A DNA stretch of 14,485 bases, taken from contig CAZFEU010000052.1 in the NCBI GenBank assembly GCA_964517875.1, positions 1-14,485 on the forward strand, in the 5' to 3' direction. Each line of letters begins with the position of its first letter. Within the stretch, counting starts at the first letter, position 1. Shown one piece after another: positions 7,200 to 14,271 of this stretch. The DNA comes from JAJPXC01 sp964517875 (GTDB lineage: Bacteria; Bacteroidota; Bacteroidia; Bacteroidales; Muribaculaceae). The notes under the pieces were generated by a model that saw only the letters and a program-made list of their open reading frames with translations, was not told the DNA's origin and searched no databases. A program made the position numbers and the translations under genes.

Positions 7200-7224
7200 A
7201 TATCAATACGCTATTGTCACATCG

Positions 7225-7255
7225 CAAAGATACGGTAGAAAAGTGGATTTAACAA
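7225..7255 (-). promoter_or_regulatory. Promoter of the SGNH hydrolase gene
   Basis: Minus-strand TTG (7255-7253), a 20-bp spacer, then TATCTTTG (7232-7225). The predicted start near 7218 gives a leader of about 19 bases. Confidence 0.75.
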
Positions 7256-7279
7256 GGATTAGGATAAAAGACGGTTTTT

Positions 7280-7302
7280 CCACAAGCTGGGGCCACAAGC
7301 TG
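7280..7302 (+). repeat. Two-copy direct repeat CCACAAGCTG, period 13 bp
   Basis: CCACAAGCTG occurs perfectly at 7280-7289 and 7293-7302, separated by GGG. It lies upstream of the SGNH promoter's -33 box and about 130 bases upstream of the GH81 -7 box. Such a pair could be a regulator binding site; no further copy was noticed in the window. Confidence 0.5.
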
Positions 7303-7408
7303 CGTGCACCCGATGAGCGGATACGCACACCGGCACATCCACTTCATCCATTTTACCCCGGGCACATCGCTAATCTACATCAATTGGGTGGGGGTTGCTG
7401 CGGGTAGG

Positions 7409-7441
7409 TGTGGGAGTTTTGGGAAAAAAGCATTATCTTTG
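7409..7441 (+). promoter_or_regulatory. Probable promoter of the GH81 gene (weak -33 box)
   Basis: TATCTTTG at 7434-7441 is a perfect TAnnTTTG box. At the expected 19-20 bp upstream there is only TGTGG (7409-7413), no true TTTG; a TTTTG at 7417-7421 is only 12 bp away. A weak -33 box suggests activator dependence. The implied start near 7448 leaves a leader of about 155 bases. Confidence 0.55.
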
Positions 7442-7508
7442 TGGCACCTATAATCACTCAACACTAATTTTTAATTAATCTAAGGGTAATAACGAGGTTT
7501 TGCAGCCT

Positions 7509-7580
7509 ATGTGTATGGTTCACTTAACGTATCTATTCGTCACAAGCGATGGATTAAAAACCATTCTGCTCTTGGGGTAA
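7509..7580 (+). CDS. Possible 23-residue leader ORF upstream of the GH81 gene
   Basis: ATG at 7509 opens a 23-codon frame (MCMVHLTYLFVTSDGLKTIL, then LLG) ending in TAA 7578-7580, 22 bases before the likely GH81 ATG. A purine-rich AACGAGG lies upstream. It may be a leader peptide linked to control of the large gene, or chance. No homology is recognised. Confidence 0.2.
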   Translation: MCMVHLTYLFVTSDGLKTILLLG

Positions 7581-7602
7581 TAAGTTGCCAATCAAGTATT
7601 TT

Positions 7603-10600
7603 ATGCAAATGAAGCGTAATTTGAGCTGCGTGATTGCAGCTGCGATGTTAACTGCCACCATGCTGACGTCGGTGGCACAACAACCTGTGATGATCGGTGG
7701 GGGCTCTATTTCGTCGGCCCCTCCCACTTATAAAGCTAAAACTGAGCAATCGGGGAGTGGCTTCAACGCTACGGCGATGCTATCGCGCAAGATATATGCC
7801 GAAGAGGTTGCCCCTACAACCGACGGGATGCTGCAAGTGCCGGGGCGTGCCATACCCACCAATGATTGGTGGACCGATGTGATCAACAACCGGTTCAGCG
7901 GCTCGCTGTGGAGCTATCCGGCGATGCTACGCACCTCGGAGGAAGGGGTGGAAATCAATTACCCCAGCTACTGGGCCGATGCCGGTAAGGAGGTCAAGAG
8001 CCGTTCATCAATCACGGTGAGCGCGGACGGCTACCGTGCCCAGGCCGCTATAGCTCGCGACTGGCACGACTGGGATGTGGTGATAGCGATGCCGTCGACC
8101 GTGGGTGAGGGTGAGATGGTGGTGACGGCGGTACATGGTTCGCCGTTCACCTGGATTGAATTCAGCGACCTTACACCCGAGGTGCAATTCAGCACCACGC
8201 CCACAATTTTTGGTCAGGCCAAGGGGTATGTGGGTGTAAAGATAGGTGATGACCACTATGGCATCTATTGCCCGGAATGGAGCCATCCAACGCTGAATGG
8301 TGAGGGGACGATGACATTCGCCCAGGGGACGCCCTGGGTGGTGGTGGCTCTGCTGCGCAATGCCGACGAGTTGGGCTCGCTGGCGCGATACGCCACGTCG
8401 ATACCACGCGACACCCGCGTGGAGTGGGCCTACAACGAGTCGACGGCCACAGTCAGCACCCGATGGTGTGTGGAGGCCGAGAATCTGCGCGATAAGGGTG
8501 CTTCTGCGCCGGTGCTTCAGGGATTTTTGCCGCACGCTTATAAGTATGCGCTCGCGGGCTCGACATTCGGTTTCACTGACCGGGATGGCATTATCACACC
8601 CCGCGGCACTATGCTCTATGGGGCGTCGGAGACCGGGGTTTTCAGCTACTCCTACCGCTTCTCGGGGATGCTTCCGGCCTACGCAGCCCCTGATGCCTCG
8701 GCAGATGACAAGTTTAAGGCCGACGTACTCCATAAGCTCACGAGTGAGTATGCCTCGAAGGGTGCATTCGGCGGCGACACTTACTGGGGTGGCAAGGGGC
8801 TGGTGCAGATGGCCCTTAATATGAGTTTTGCCAAGCAATCGGGCGATGATGAGGTATATGAGCTATCGCAGGTGCGTCTTAAGGATGCGCTGGTTGACTG
8901 GCTGACGTATACTCCCGGCGAGGATACTAAATTTTTCAGTTACTATCCGCGGTGGGGAGCGATGCTCGGTTTCGATGTGTCATATGATTCCGACGCTTTC
9001 AACGACCACCACTTTCATTACGGATATTTCACCTATGCCGCAGCTCTGCTGTGTATGGAGGATGAGAAATTTGCCGCCGATTACGGCGAGATATTGACGA
9101 TGATAGCCAAGGATTACGCCAACTGGGATCGCTCGGACGCACGTTTCCCCTTTATGCGCACCCTCGACCCATGGTGTGGCCACTCGTGGGCCGGCGGTCT
9201 GGGCGACCACGGCAATGACAACGGCAACGGCCAGGAGTCGTCGTCGGAGGCAATGCAGAGCTGGGGTGGGTTATACCTGCTGGGCGTGGCGCTCGGCAAT
9301 CGTGAGATGCGCGATGCCGGTATATGGGGGTGGAGCACCGAAGCCCGCGCCACCCGCGAATACTGGTATGATGTGGATGCCCCACGACCGGCCAACGATG
9401 GTGGGCGTAAGGCATGGGCCGGGAAGGGCGACCGTAAGGGTAACTACGACTACACGCAATACCTCTATGCCTACAACTCAAATATCACGGGTAAGGGTAT
9501 AGGATGGTGGACGTGGTTTGGGGGCGACCCGCTGTATATGCATGGCATACAGTGGATGCCGATTTCGCCGGCGCTCGACTATCTGTCGTGGGATACCGAC
9601 TTCGTGTCCTGGGCTCTCGACGATATGCTTTCGGGAGCAAATTCGACATACTCTCACTCATGGTTTGAAAACACTTACAATAGCGATAATAACGAGCGCA
9701 TCGAGCCGCTGGCCTACAACGACTGGGGCAACGTGGCATTGATGTATATGCAGCGGTTCGACCCTGCGGGAGCATCCGACATCTTTGATCGGGCACTTAG
9801 CCGCGGGCTGCACATAGCCACTTCGGTGAGCACGTCGCACATCTCCTACTATGTGATACACAACCATTTGACCTATGGCGCTCCGGATTTCACAGTTTAT
9901 GCCGACATGCCAACGGCTCAGATGACCCGGCGCCACGGGATGACCTACTACCATGTATATAACCCCGATGCCGATGATCGTGTGGTGCGCTTCTACGATG
10001 CCAACAATGCGCTGATAAAGAGTGTAAACGCACCCGCCGGGCGACTCGTGGCCATCAGCGCCGATCCCACAGCCTCATCGCTGCGGGTAGCGGTAGAGGG
10101 TGGATCAATCATACCGCCGGGCGAAAGTGCTGTGGTAAGCGCAGATGTGCTCGACCAATATGGGGCCAGGATGTACGACCATCAAGTGTTGATGTCCCTG
10201 TCTGAAGGCGCACCGGCTTCAATCTCGGGGCATAGCGTCGCGGTCAACTCATCGGCCACCAAGGGCACAAAATTCACTCTGCGACTCACCAGCGGCACCC
10301 TCAGCCGTGAAATAGAGCTGACGGTCAACGACCGCCCGATAGCGGCAAGCTGCACCATCACAGGTGTGCCTGAGATGATAGAGCGGGGCAACGCCGTGGA
10401 GATGCAGCTGGATGTCACAGACCAGTATGGCACAACCACCACCCCTTGCGATGTGACTTGGACGGCAGTGGATGCCCAAGGCTCAACAAGCCCCCTCGAC
10501 AATCCGGCAACATTCAATCGTGCGGGAGTTTATACCATCCAGGCCCGTTCGGCCGCCATGGGGGCAAAGGCCGAGTCACAGCTATTTGTCACACCCGCAT

Positions 10601-12138
10601 TGCCGCTGGTATCGCTAAATGCCAACGTGATGGCTTCGAGCGCCGAGAATGTGGGCACTCTTCCTCAGGGAGCTGTCGACGGTGATACAGGCACCCGCTG
10701 GGGGAGCGCCCATACCGATGATGAGTGGTTTGTGGTAGACTTGGGTGAGCAGTGCTATGTGTCGAGGGTGGCCATAATCTGGGAGGCTGCCTATGCCCGG
10801 AACTACGAGGTGCAGACAGCCCCCGCTGATGCGCCGACCACGACGATTACAGTTAATTATGCAGGCACTGCGCGCAGCATCACCATCCCCACCGACGATG
10901 CATGGACCACCGTGGCCGCTGTGCAGCTCAATCAGGCCGGGGAGAATGTAACACCACTCAACACCTCGGCCCGATACATACGCATCAAGGGTGTTGAACG
11001 AGCCACTACCTATGGTTATTCATTCTATGAGATAAGTGTTTATGGACTTCGGGGCTCTATAGCTGACGACGCTCTGATAGGGATAGATTTCGCCCTGCCT
11101 CAGGCCGTTGACTCAGGAGCGACCGTAATCCTCGAGCCTGTGGGGTATCGGCGCGACGGCACCACCCGGCGCGACATGTCCGTGAGCTGGACGGCCAATA
11201 AGGAGGCCGTATTTGTCGGAAACCGCTTCACCCCCACATCGCACGGTGCCTACACCATCACCGCCACGGTGGCAGGAGCGGGCTCGAGCGTGGCCCACAT
11301 ATTCGTCAACGAAGTGGAGCGTCCGGTGGGCGTAACATTCGAAAGCGACACATACACTGCCATCACCGGACACACAACGAAGATACCATATGTGGTAATG
11401 AGTCAATTCCTTGCACCCTATACCGGGTCGGCCGACAACCTCCGTGCGGTAGTGCTCGATGATAGTGGTTATCCTACCGACGATGCGCAATTTGACATCA
11501 CCACAAGCATGTTCACATCCGATGTTCGCGGAGTATACTCTATTGAGTTTGAGGGACTCGGAACGTGCAGGGTGAATGTCATTAACATGTCGGAACTGAA
11601 TCTCGCCCTCAATAAGCGCGCCACGGCATCGAGTGTGCTTGGTGGCAATAAGGCATCGATGGCCGTCGACGGCAACCAGGGTACACGATGGGAGAGCGAG
11701 TGGTCGCAACCCCACCACATTTCGGTAGACCTCGGCAAGGAGTACAATGTGGACCGCGTGGTAATAGCTTGGGAGGGAGCTTACGCCAAGTCATACCGCC
11801 TGCAATCGTCGACCGACGGCACTACGTGGAGCGACTTCTATGCGCAGCCCTCATCAAAGGGAGGAAATGAGGAAATTACATTTGCACCGGTGAAGATGCG
11901 CCATCTGCGTGTGTGCTGCGACGACCGCGCCCTGCAAGCTTACGGCTTCTCGATTTACGAGCTCGAAGCCTACGGCAACGAGGTGGCCAACGACATTGAC
12001 TCCCTCCCCGCTGATGCTGCCTGCACCGATGCCGAGATGTGGTACAACCTGCAAGGAGTGCGCATAACTCGCCCCACCACCCCCGGCCTCTACATCCGCC
12101 TCACCCCCTCCGGCCCCACAAAACTATTCATCCCATAA
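7603..12138 (+). CDS. Secreted multimodular GH81 endo-1,3-beta-glucanase with two CBM32-like domains
   Basis: The product (1511 residues from the ATG at 7603; ATG 7609 or TTG 7585 are alternatives) should cleave internal beta-1,3-glucan bonds of laminarin, yeast or cereal glucans outside the cytoplasm. A signal peptide covers residues 1-25 (ending TSVA-QQ). A GH81 beta-sandwich lies at about 75-315 and the (alpha/alpha)6 catalytic region at about 365-775. GH81 signatures are DHHFHYGY, with the predicted general acid Asp468, and NGQESSSEAMQSW, with predicted Glu545 and Glu549, plus FPFMRTLDPWCGHSWAGG. These residue roles come from the family. Then follow two Ig-like domains (about 820-912, 915-998) that share a DQYG motif, an F5/8C (CBM32-like) domain (1003-1148), one or two more Ig-like domains (1155-1328), a second F5/8C domain (1332-1458), and a terminal 34-residue tail starting EMWYNLQGVRI, resembling Bacteroidales C-terminal sorting tails. 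No SusC/D neighbours are present. It is divergent from the SGNH hydrolase gene. Confidence 0.93.
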   Translation: MQMKRNLSCVIAAAMLTATMLTSVAQQPVMIGGGSISSAPPTYKAKTEQSGSGFNATAMLSRKIYAEEVAPTTDGMLQVPGRAIPTNDWWTDVINNRFSGSLWSYPAMLRTSEEGVEINYPSYWADAGKEVKSRSSITVSADGYRAQAAIARDWHDWDVVIAMPSTVGEGEMVVTAVHGSPFTWIEFSDLTPEVQFSTTPTIFGQAKGYVGVKIGDDHYGIYCPEWSHPTLNGEGTMTFAQGTPWVVVALLRNADELGSLARYATSIPRDTRVEWAYNESTATVSTRWCVEAENLRDKGASAPVLQGFLPHAYKYALAGSTFGFTDRDGIITPRGTMLYGASETGVFSYSYRFSGMLPAYAAPDASADDKFKADVLHKLTSEYASKGAFGGDTYWGGKGLVQMALNMSFAKQSGDDEVYELSQVRLKDALVDWLTYTPGEDTKFFSYYPRWGAMLGFDVSYDSDAFNDHHFHYGYFTYAAALLCMEDEKFAADYGEILTMIAKDYANWDRSDARFPFMRTLDPWCGHSWAGGLGDHGNDNGNGQESSSEAMQSWGGLYLLGVALGNREMRDAGIWGWSTEARATREYWYDVDAPRPANDGGRKAWAGKGDRKGNYDYTQYLYAYNSNITGKGIGWWTWFGGDPLYMHGIQWMPISPALDYLSWDTDFVSWALDDMLSGANSTYSHSWFENTYNSDNNERIEPLAYNDWGNVALMYMQRFDPAGASDIFDRALSRGLHIATSVSTSHISYYVIHNHLTYGAPDFTVYADMPTAQMTRRHGMTYYHVYNPDADDRVVRFYDANNALIKSVNAPAGRLVAISADPTASSLRVAVEGGSIIPPGESAVVSADVLDQYGARMYDHQVLMSLSEGAPASISGHSVAVNSSATKGTKFTLRLTSGTLSREIELTVNDRPIAASCTITGVPEMIERGNAVEMQLDVTDQYGTTTTPCDVTWTAVDAQGSTSPLDNPATFNRAGVYTIQARSAAMGAKAESQLFVTPALPLVSLNANVMASSAENVGTLPQGAVDGDTGTRWGSAHTDDEWFVVDLGEQCYVSRVAIIWEAAYARNYEVQTAPADAPTTTITVNYAGTARSITIPTDDAWTTVAAVQLNQAGENVTPLNTSARYIRIKGVERATTYGYSFYEISVYGLRGSIADDALIGIDFALPQAVDSGATVILEPVGYRRDGTTRRDMSVSWTANKEAVFVGNRFTPTSHGAYTITATVAGAGSSVAHIFVNEVERPVGVTFESDTYTAITGHTTKIPYVVMSQFLAPYTGSADNLRAVVLDDSGYPTDDAQFDITTSMFTSDVRGVYSIEFEGLGTCRVNVINMSELNLALNKRATASSVLGGNKASMAVDGNQGTRWESEWSQPHHISVDLGKEYNVDRVVIAWEGAYAKSYRLQSSTDGTTWSDFYAQPSSKGGNEEITFAPVKMRHLRVCCDDRALQAYGFSIYELEAYGNEVANDIDSLPADAACTDAEMWYNLQGVRITRPTTPGLYIRLTPSGPTKLFIP

Positions 12139-12188
12139 TCAATTAGCTGAAAATCAATGATGATTATCTGTTGGATAGTTACTATGGG

Positions 12189-12218
12189 TTGCGGTAACGT
12201 TTATTTTTACTAATTTTG
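12189..12218 (+). promoter_or_regulatory. Promoter of the flavodiiron protein gene
   Basis: TTG (12189-12191), a 19-bp spacer, then TAATTTTG (12211-12218), matching TAnnTTTG. The expected start near 12225 gives a leader of about 25 bases before the ATG at 12250, so the gene is transcribed separately from the GH81 gene. Confidence 0.65.
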
Positions 12219-12249
12219 GGGGCTGTTTTAATTGTGAAAATATTAAGAA

Positions 12250-13425
12250 ATGTGCAAGTCCATCTTTCCTGAAACATTACAAACCCACTATATAGGAGTT
12301 GATGATTTACATCTCGATCTGTTTGAGGGGATGTATCCCATTCCGGCAGGAGTGTCGTATAATTCATATCTCATTGATGCCGAAAAAATTGCAGTGATTG
12401 ACTCGGTAGAGTTTAACTTTGCTGACGAATGGCTGCAGAAGCTCGAGCAGGCATTGGGCGGGCGCGAGCCACACTACATAGTGGTGCAGCACGCTGAGCC
12501 CGATCATTCGGGAAGTCTTGGCGCATTTCTGCGCCGTTACCCCGCGGCAAAGGTGGTAGCCACGGTGGCAGGCTTGAAGTTTCTGGCTAATTTGTTGCCA
12601 GATGTCGACCTAAAGTCAACCTCGGTAGCTGTGCGCGATGGCGACACCCTGTCGCTGGGCAATCATCAGCTGCGCTTCATCACTGCCCCGCTGGTTCACT
12701 GGCCCGAGGTAATGATGACCTACGATGATGCTACGGGCATACTCTTCACTGCTGATGCATTCGGCACATTCTCGTGCGCCGGAGCGGAAGATGGTTGGCC
12801 TGATGAAGCACGCCGCTATTACTCTAACATAGTGGGCCGATTCGGCACGAATGTGGCTTCAGTGCTACAAAAGCTTCAGCCGCTCGCCGTCACGGCCATA
12901 GCGCCTCTCCACGGCCCTGTGCTTACCGACAATATTGAGCGGAATGTGTCGCTTTACCGCCAGTGGAGCAGCTATCAGCCTGAGAGCGAAGATGATGTGT
13001 TGATAGCCTATGCGTCGGTATATGGGGGTACGGCCCGCGCAGCCGAGAGGCTTGCTGATATCTTGCGGGAGCGCGGAGTGCGTGTGTCGCTCATCGATCT
13101 GTGCCGCACACACTTATCGTATGCCGTGGCCGAAGCTTTCCGTGTGCGCAACATTGTGCTCTGTTCGGTAACTCTTGATGGCGACCTATATCCCCCGATG
13201 TATAATTTTATCCATCACCTTATACTTAAAAAGCTTATGGGCCGACGCTTTGCACTCATCGAAAACGGTACGTGGGCCCCGGTTGCCGCCGCCAAAATGA
13301 CCGAAATGCTTGCCAAACTTCCCGATGCTACAATCATCCAACCCACCTTGACCATACGCGGCCGCATTACCGACACCGACATCCCCACCCTTGAAACCAT
13401 AGCCACCAACATCATCAGCCGCTAA
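12250..13425 (+). CDS. A-type flavodiiron protein (FprA-like oxygen/NO reductase)
   Basis: A 391-residue flavodiiron protein, the minimal class A form: an N-terminal metallo-beta-lactamase-like diiron domain (about 1-245) followed by a flavodoxin domain (about 248-390). Class A proteins reduce O2 to water and/or NO to N2O in the cytoplasm of anaerobes, using electrons from rubredoxin or similar donors. All diiron ligands expected of the family are visible: HAEPDH supplies His81, Glu83, Asp85 and His86, followed by His150, Asp169 and His221. The FMN phosphate loop is recognisable in YASVYGGTARAAERLA (254-269), and a second FMN-binding segment falls near 307-316. No rubredoxin or NADH-oxidase domain is fused. 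The gene has its own promoter and faces grpB convergently, with 17 bases between the two stops. Whether O2 or NO is the main substrate cannot be told from sequence. Confidence 0.94.
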   Translation: MCKSIFPETLQTHYIGVDDLHLDLFEGMYPIPAGVSYNSYLIDAEKIAVIDSVEFNFADEWLQKLEQALGGREPHYIVVQHAEPDHSGSLGAFLRRYPAAKVVATVAGLKFLANLLPDVDLKSTSVAVRDGDTLSLGNHQLRFITAPLVHWPEVMMTYDDATGILFTADAFGTFSCAGAEDGWPDEARRYYSNIVGRFGTNVASVLQKLQPLAVTAIAPLHGPVLTDNIERNVSLYRQWSSYQPESEDDVLIAYASVYGGTARAAERLADILRERGVRVSLIDLCRTHLSYAVAEAFRVRNIVLCSVTLDGDLYPPMYNFIHHLILKKLMGRRFALIENGTWAPVAAAKMTEMLAKLPDATIIQPTLTIRGRITDTDIPTLETIATNIISR

Positions 13426-13430
13426 TCTCC

Positions 13431-13453
13431 CCCCGCTATGGGTCATAGCCGGG
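13431..13453. terminator. Hairpin between convergent flavodiiron and GrpB genes
   Basis: GCTATG (13435-13440) pairs with CATAGC (13444-13449) around a GGT loop. After a C-C mismatch, CCC (13431-13433) pairs with GGG (13451-13453). It spans the gap and the last codons of the minus-strand gene. Neither strand has a T-run after it, so it is at most a weak bidirectional terminator or an mRNA 3' end stabiliser. Confidence 0.4.
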
Positions 13454-13988
13454 ATGCCGTCGCCAATATATTGTGGATAAAGGCCGATTTGGCGTCGGTG
13501 TAGCCGTCGCGGTTATGCCGATATTCGGGCAACAGGCTCAGTTTCAGCGCTTGATATTCTGCTGCTACCGATGGATTATCTCGCAGATAATCACGAAATG
13601 CAATCTCCTTGTTGTCGCCAAATTCGTGGAAATGAATGTGATATACCTTTTGGGCGTACCCCTCGGGGGTGTAACCCTTGTTGAACGCAAGCCTTTTGTC
13701 GGACTCATTCATCAGGATATATCCCGCTCCCTCCATTAATGTGATAATCTCGTCTTTATTGTTTAGAGATAGCTCTACCAAGATGTCGATTATTGGCTTT
13801 GCTTTGATACAGGGAATTGCCGTGCTCCCGATATGGCTGATTAGCGGAGCAAATTTTCCCAGCAAGCGATCAAGACGTGCCATTTCGTCCCTGGCCCAAT
13901 CGGGCCACTGCGGATTATAATCCACAATCTCTATGGGAAATAGCTCCCATAGCTCTTGCAAAGTCATATCTTGAAGGCGCCTACTCAT
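13443..13988 (-). CDS. GrpB family protein (UPF0157, nucleotidyltransferase fold)
   Basis: A 181-residue protein of the GrpB/UPF0157 family, which has a polymerase-beta-like nucleotidyltransferase fold. The diagnostic block is present: VDYNPQWPDWARDEMARL near residues 22-39, then HIGSTAIPCIKAKPIIDILVE (about 52-72), with the family's GST and KPxIDI motifs. In some members this fold is fused to dephospho-CoA kinase; here it stands alone. The biochemical role is unknown. The start may be Met1 (13988) or Met8 (13967): a promoter-like TAAATTTG ends only 4 bases before Met1, so transcription would begin at about that codon, while Met8 would leave a leader of about 20 bases. The gene is convergent with the flavodiiron gene. 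Confidence 0.9.
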   Translation of the reverse strand: MSRRLQDMTLQELWELFPIEIVDYNPQWPDWARDEMARLDRLLGKFAPLISHIGSTAIPCIKAKPIIDILVELSLNNKDEIITLMEGAGYILMNESDKRLAFNKGYTPEGYAQKVYHIHFHEFGDNKEIAFRDYLRDNPSVAAEYQALKLSLLPEYRHNRDGYTDAKSAFIHNILATASRL

Positions 13989-13992
13989 GCCA

Positions 13993-14000
13993 CAAATTTA
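13993..14000 (-). promoter_or_regulatory. Candidate -7 element of the GrpB gene
   Basis: Minus-strand TAAATTTG fits TAnnTTTG, but no TTG or TTTG lies 19-21 bp upstream. Its closeness to the annotated ATG implies a leaderless message or use of Met8. Confidence 0.4.
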
Positions 14001-14131
14001 CATCTTTTCCTCGAAGCGTTTTGACCAGATACGATAAAAATGATGCACATAGCCCAATTCCCATACTGCGATTTTTTCTCCCTGTGCAAATTAAAAACCG
14101 AAGTGCGAAAGTTCAGTTGATGAAAGGCCCC

Positions 14132-14186
14132 CTCACTCTCCTCGGGAGGGGATGCCACAGCGGCGGGGGCTGTCGAGTCAGCCCCC
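14132..14186. repeat. GC-rich hairpin cluster in the grpB-IS30 spacer
   Basis: GGGGGCTG (14165-14172) and CAGCCCCC (14179-14186) form a perfect 8-bp stem with a 6-base loop. Just to the left, CCCC/GGGG and CTCC/GGAG arms around TCG (about 14134-14154) form a second hairpin. There is no T-run, so they are not terminators. The sequence has the look of an intergenic dispersed repeat, but a second copy is not present in this window. Confidence 0.45.
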
Positions 14187-14222
14187 AAGAGCGGACGCAA
14201 GCAGATTGCAAGCAATACAAAT

Positions 14223-14244
14223 AAAAAAGGAGACCGAAGTCTCC
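14223..14244 (-). terminator. Perfect minus-strand intrinsic terminator inside the IS30 left end
   Basis: On the minus strand GGAGAC-TTCG-GTCTCC (14244-14229) forms a perfect 6-bp stem with a cUUCGg tetraloop, followed by six T (14228-14223). It would stop transcripts running leftward out of the element or antisense to the transposase. On the plus strand the stem is followed by CTAAGATT, so incoming rightward transcription would not be efficiently stopped. Confidence 0.75.
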
Positions 14245-14255
14245 CTAAGATTAAC

Positions 14256-14263
14256 TAATTTTG
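14256..14263 (+). promoter_or_regulatory. Candidate -7 element for the IS30 transposase
   Basis: TAATTTTG matches TAnnTTTG and would start transcription almost at the ATG at 14272. No -33 TTG is found 19-21 bp upstream, so the promoter is incomplete or weak, as is often true for transposases. Confidence 0.35.
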
Positions 14264-14271
14264 TATTGCTA

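Larger units (their letters stand above)
7200..7602. other. Divergent intergenic regulatory region between the SGNH and GH81 genes
   Basis: About 400 bases without a firm gene. It holds the SGNH promoter (7225-7255), a 10-bp direct repeat with a 13-bp period (7280-7302), a probable GH81 -7 element (7434-7441), and an untranslated leader of about 150 bases. The leader contains a possible 23-codon ORF (7509-7580) and a weak hairpin (about 7543-7576). An AT-rich stretch at 7460-7490 interrupts otherwise GC-rich sequence. Confidence 0.6.
14211..14270. repeat. Nested inverted repeats at the IS30 left end
   Basis: AGCAATACAAA (14211-14221) is repeated inverted and perfect as TTTGTATTGCT (14260-14270), ending one base before the transposase ATG. 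It encloses the hairpin at 14229-14244. GCAAGCA also occurs as a direct repeat at 14197-14203 and 14208-14214. The exact IS terminus cannot be fixed without the right end. Confidence 0.6.

Noticed and set aside
8008..8838. 276-codon open frame on the minus strand inside the GH81 gene
   Set aside because: It lies wholly antisense to strongly conserved GH81 sequence; the translation is low-complexity, rich in R, H and G, with no domain; a GC-rich shadow frame.
12139..12170. AATCA/TGATT inverted repeat after the GH81 stop as a terminator
   Set aside because: Five A/T-rich base pairs with no T-run; not convincing.
13985..14215. 76-codon minus-strand frame upstream of grpB
   Set aside because: It runs through hairpins and the grpB start region, has no promoter, and the translation shows no domain; better explained as a spacer or repeat.
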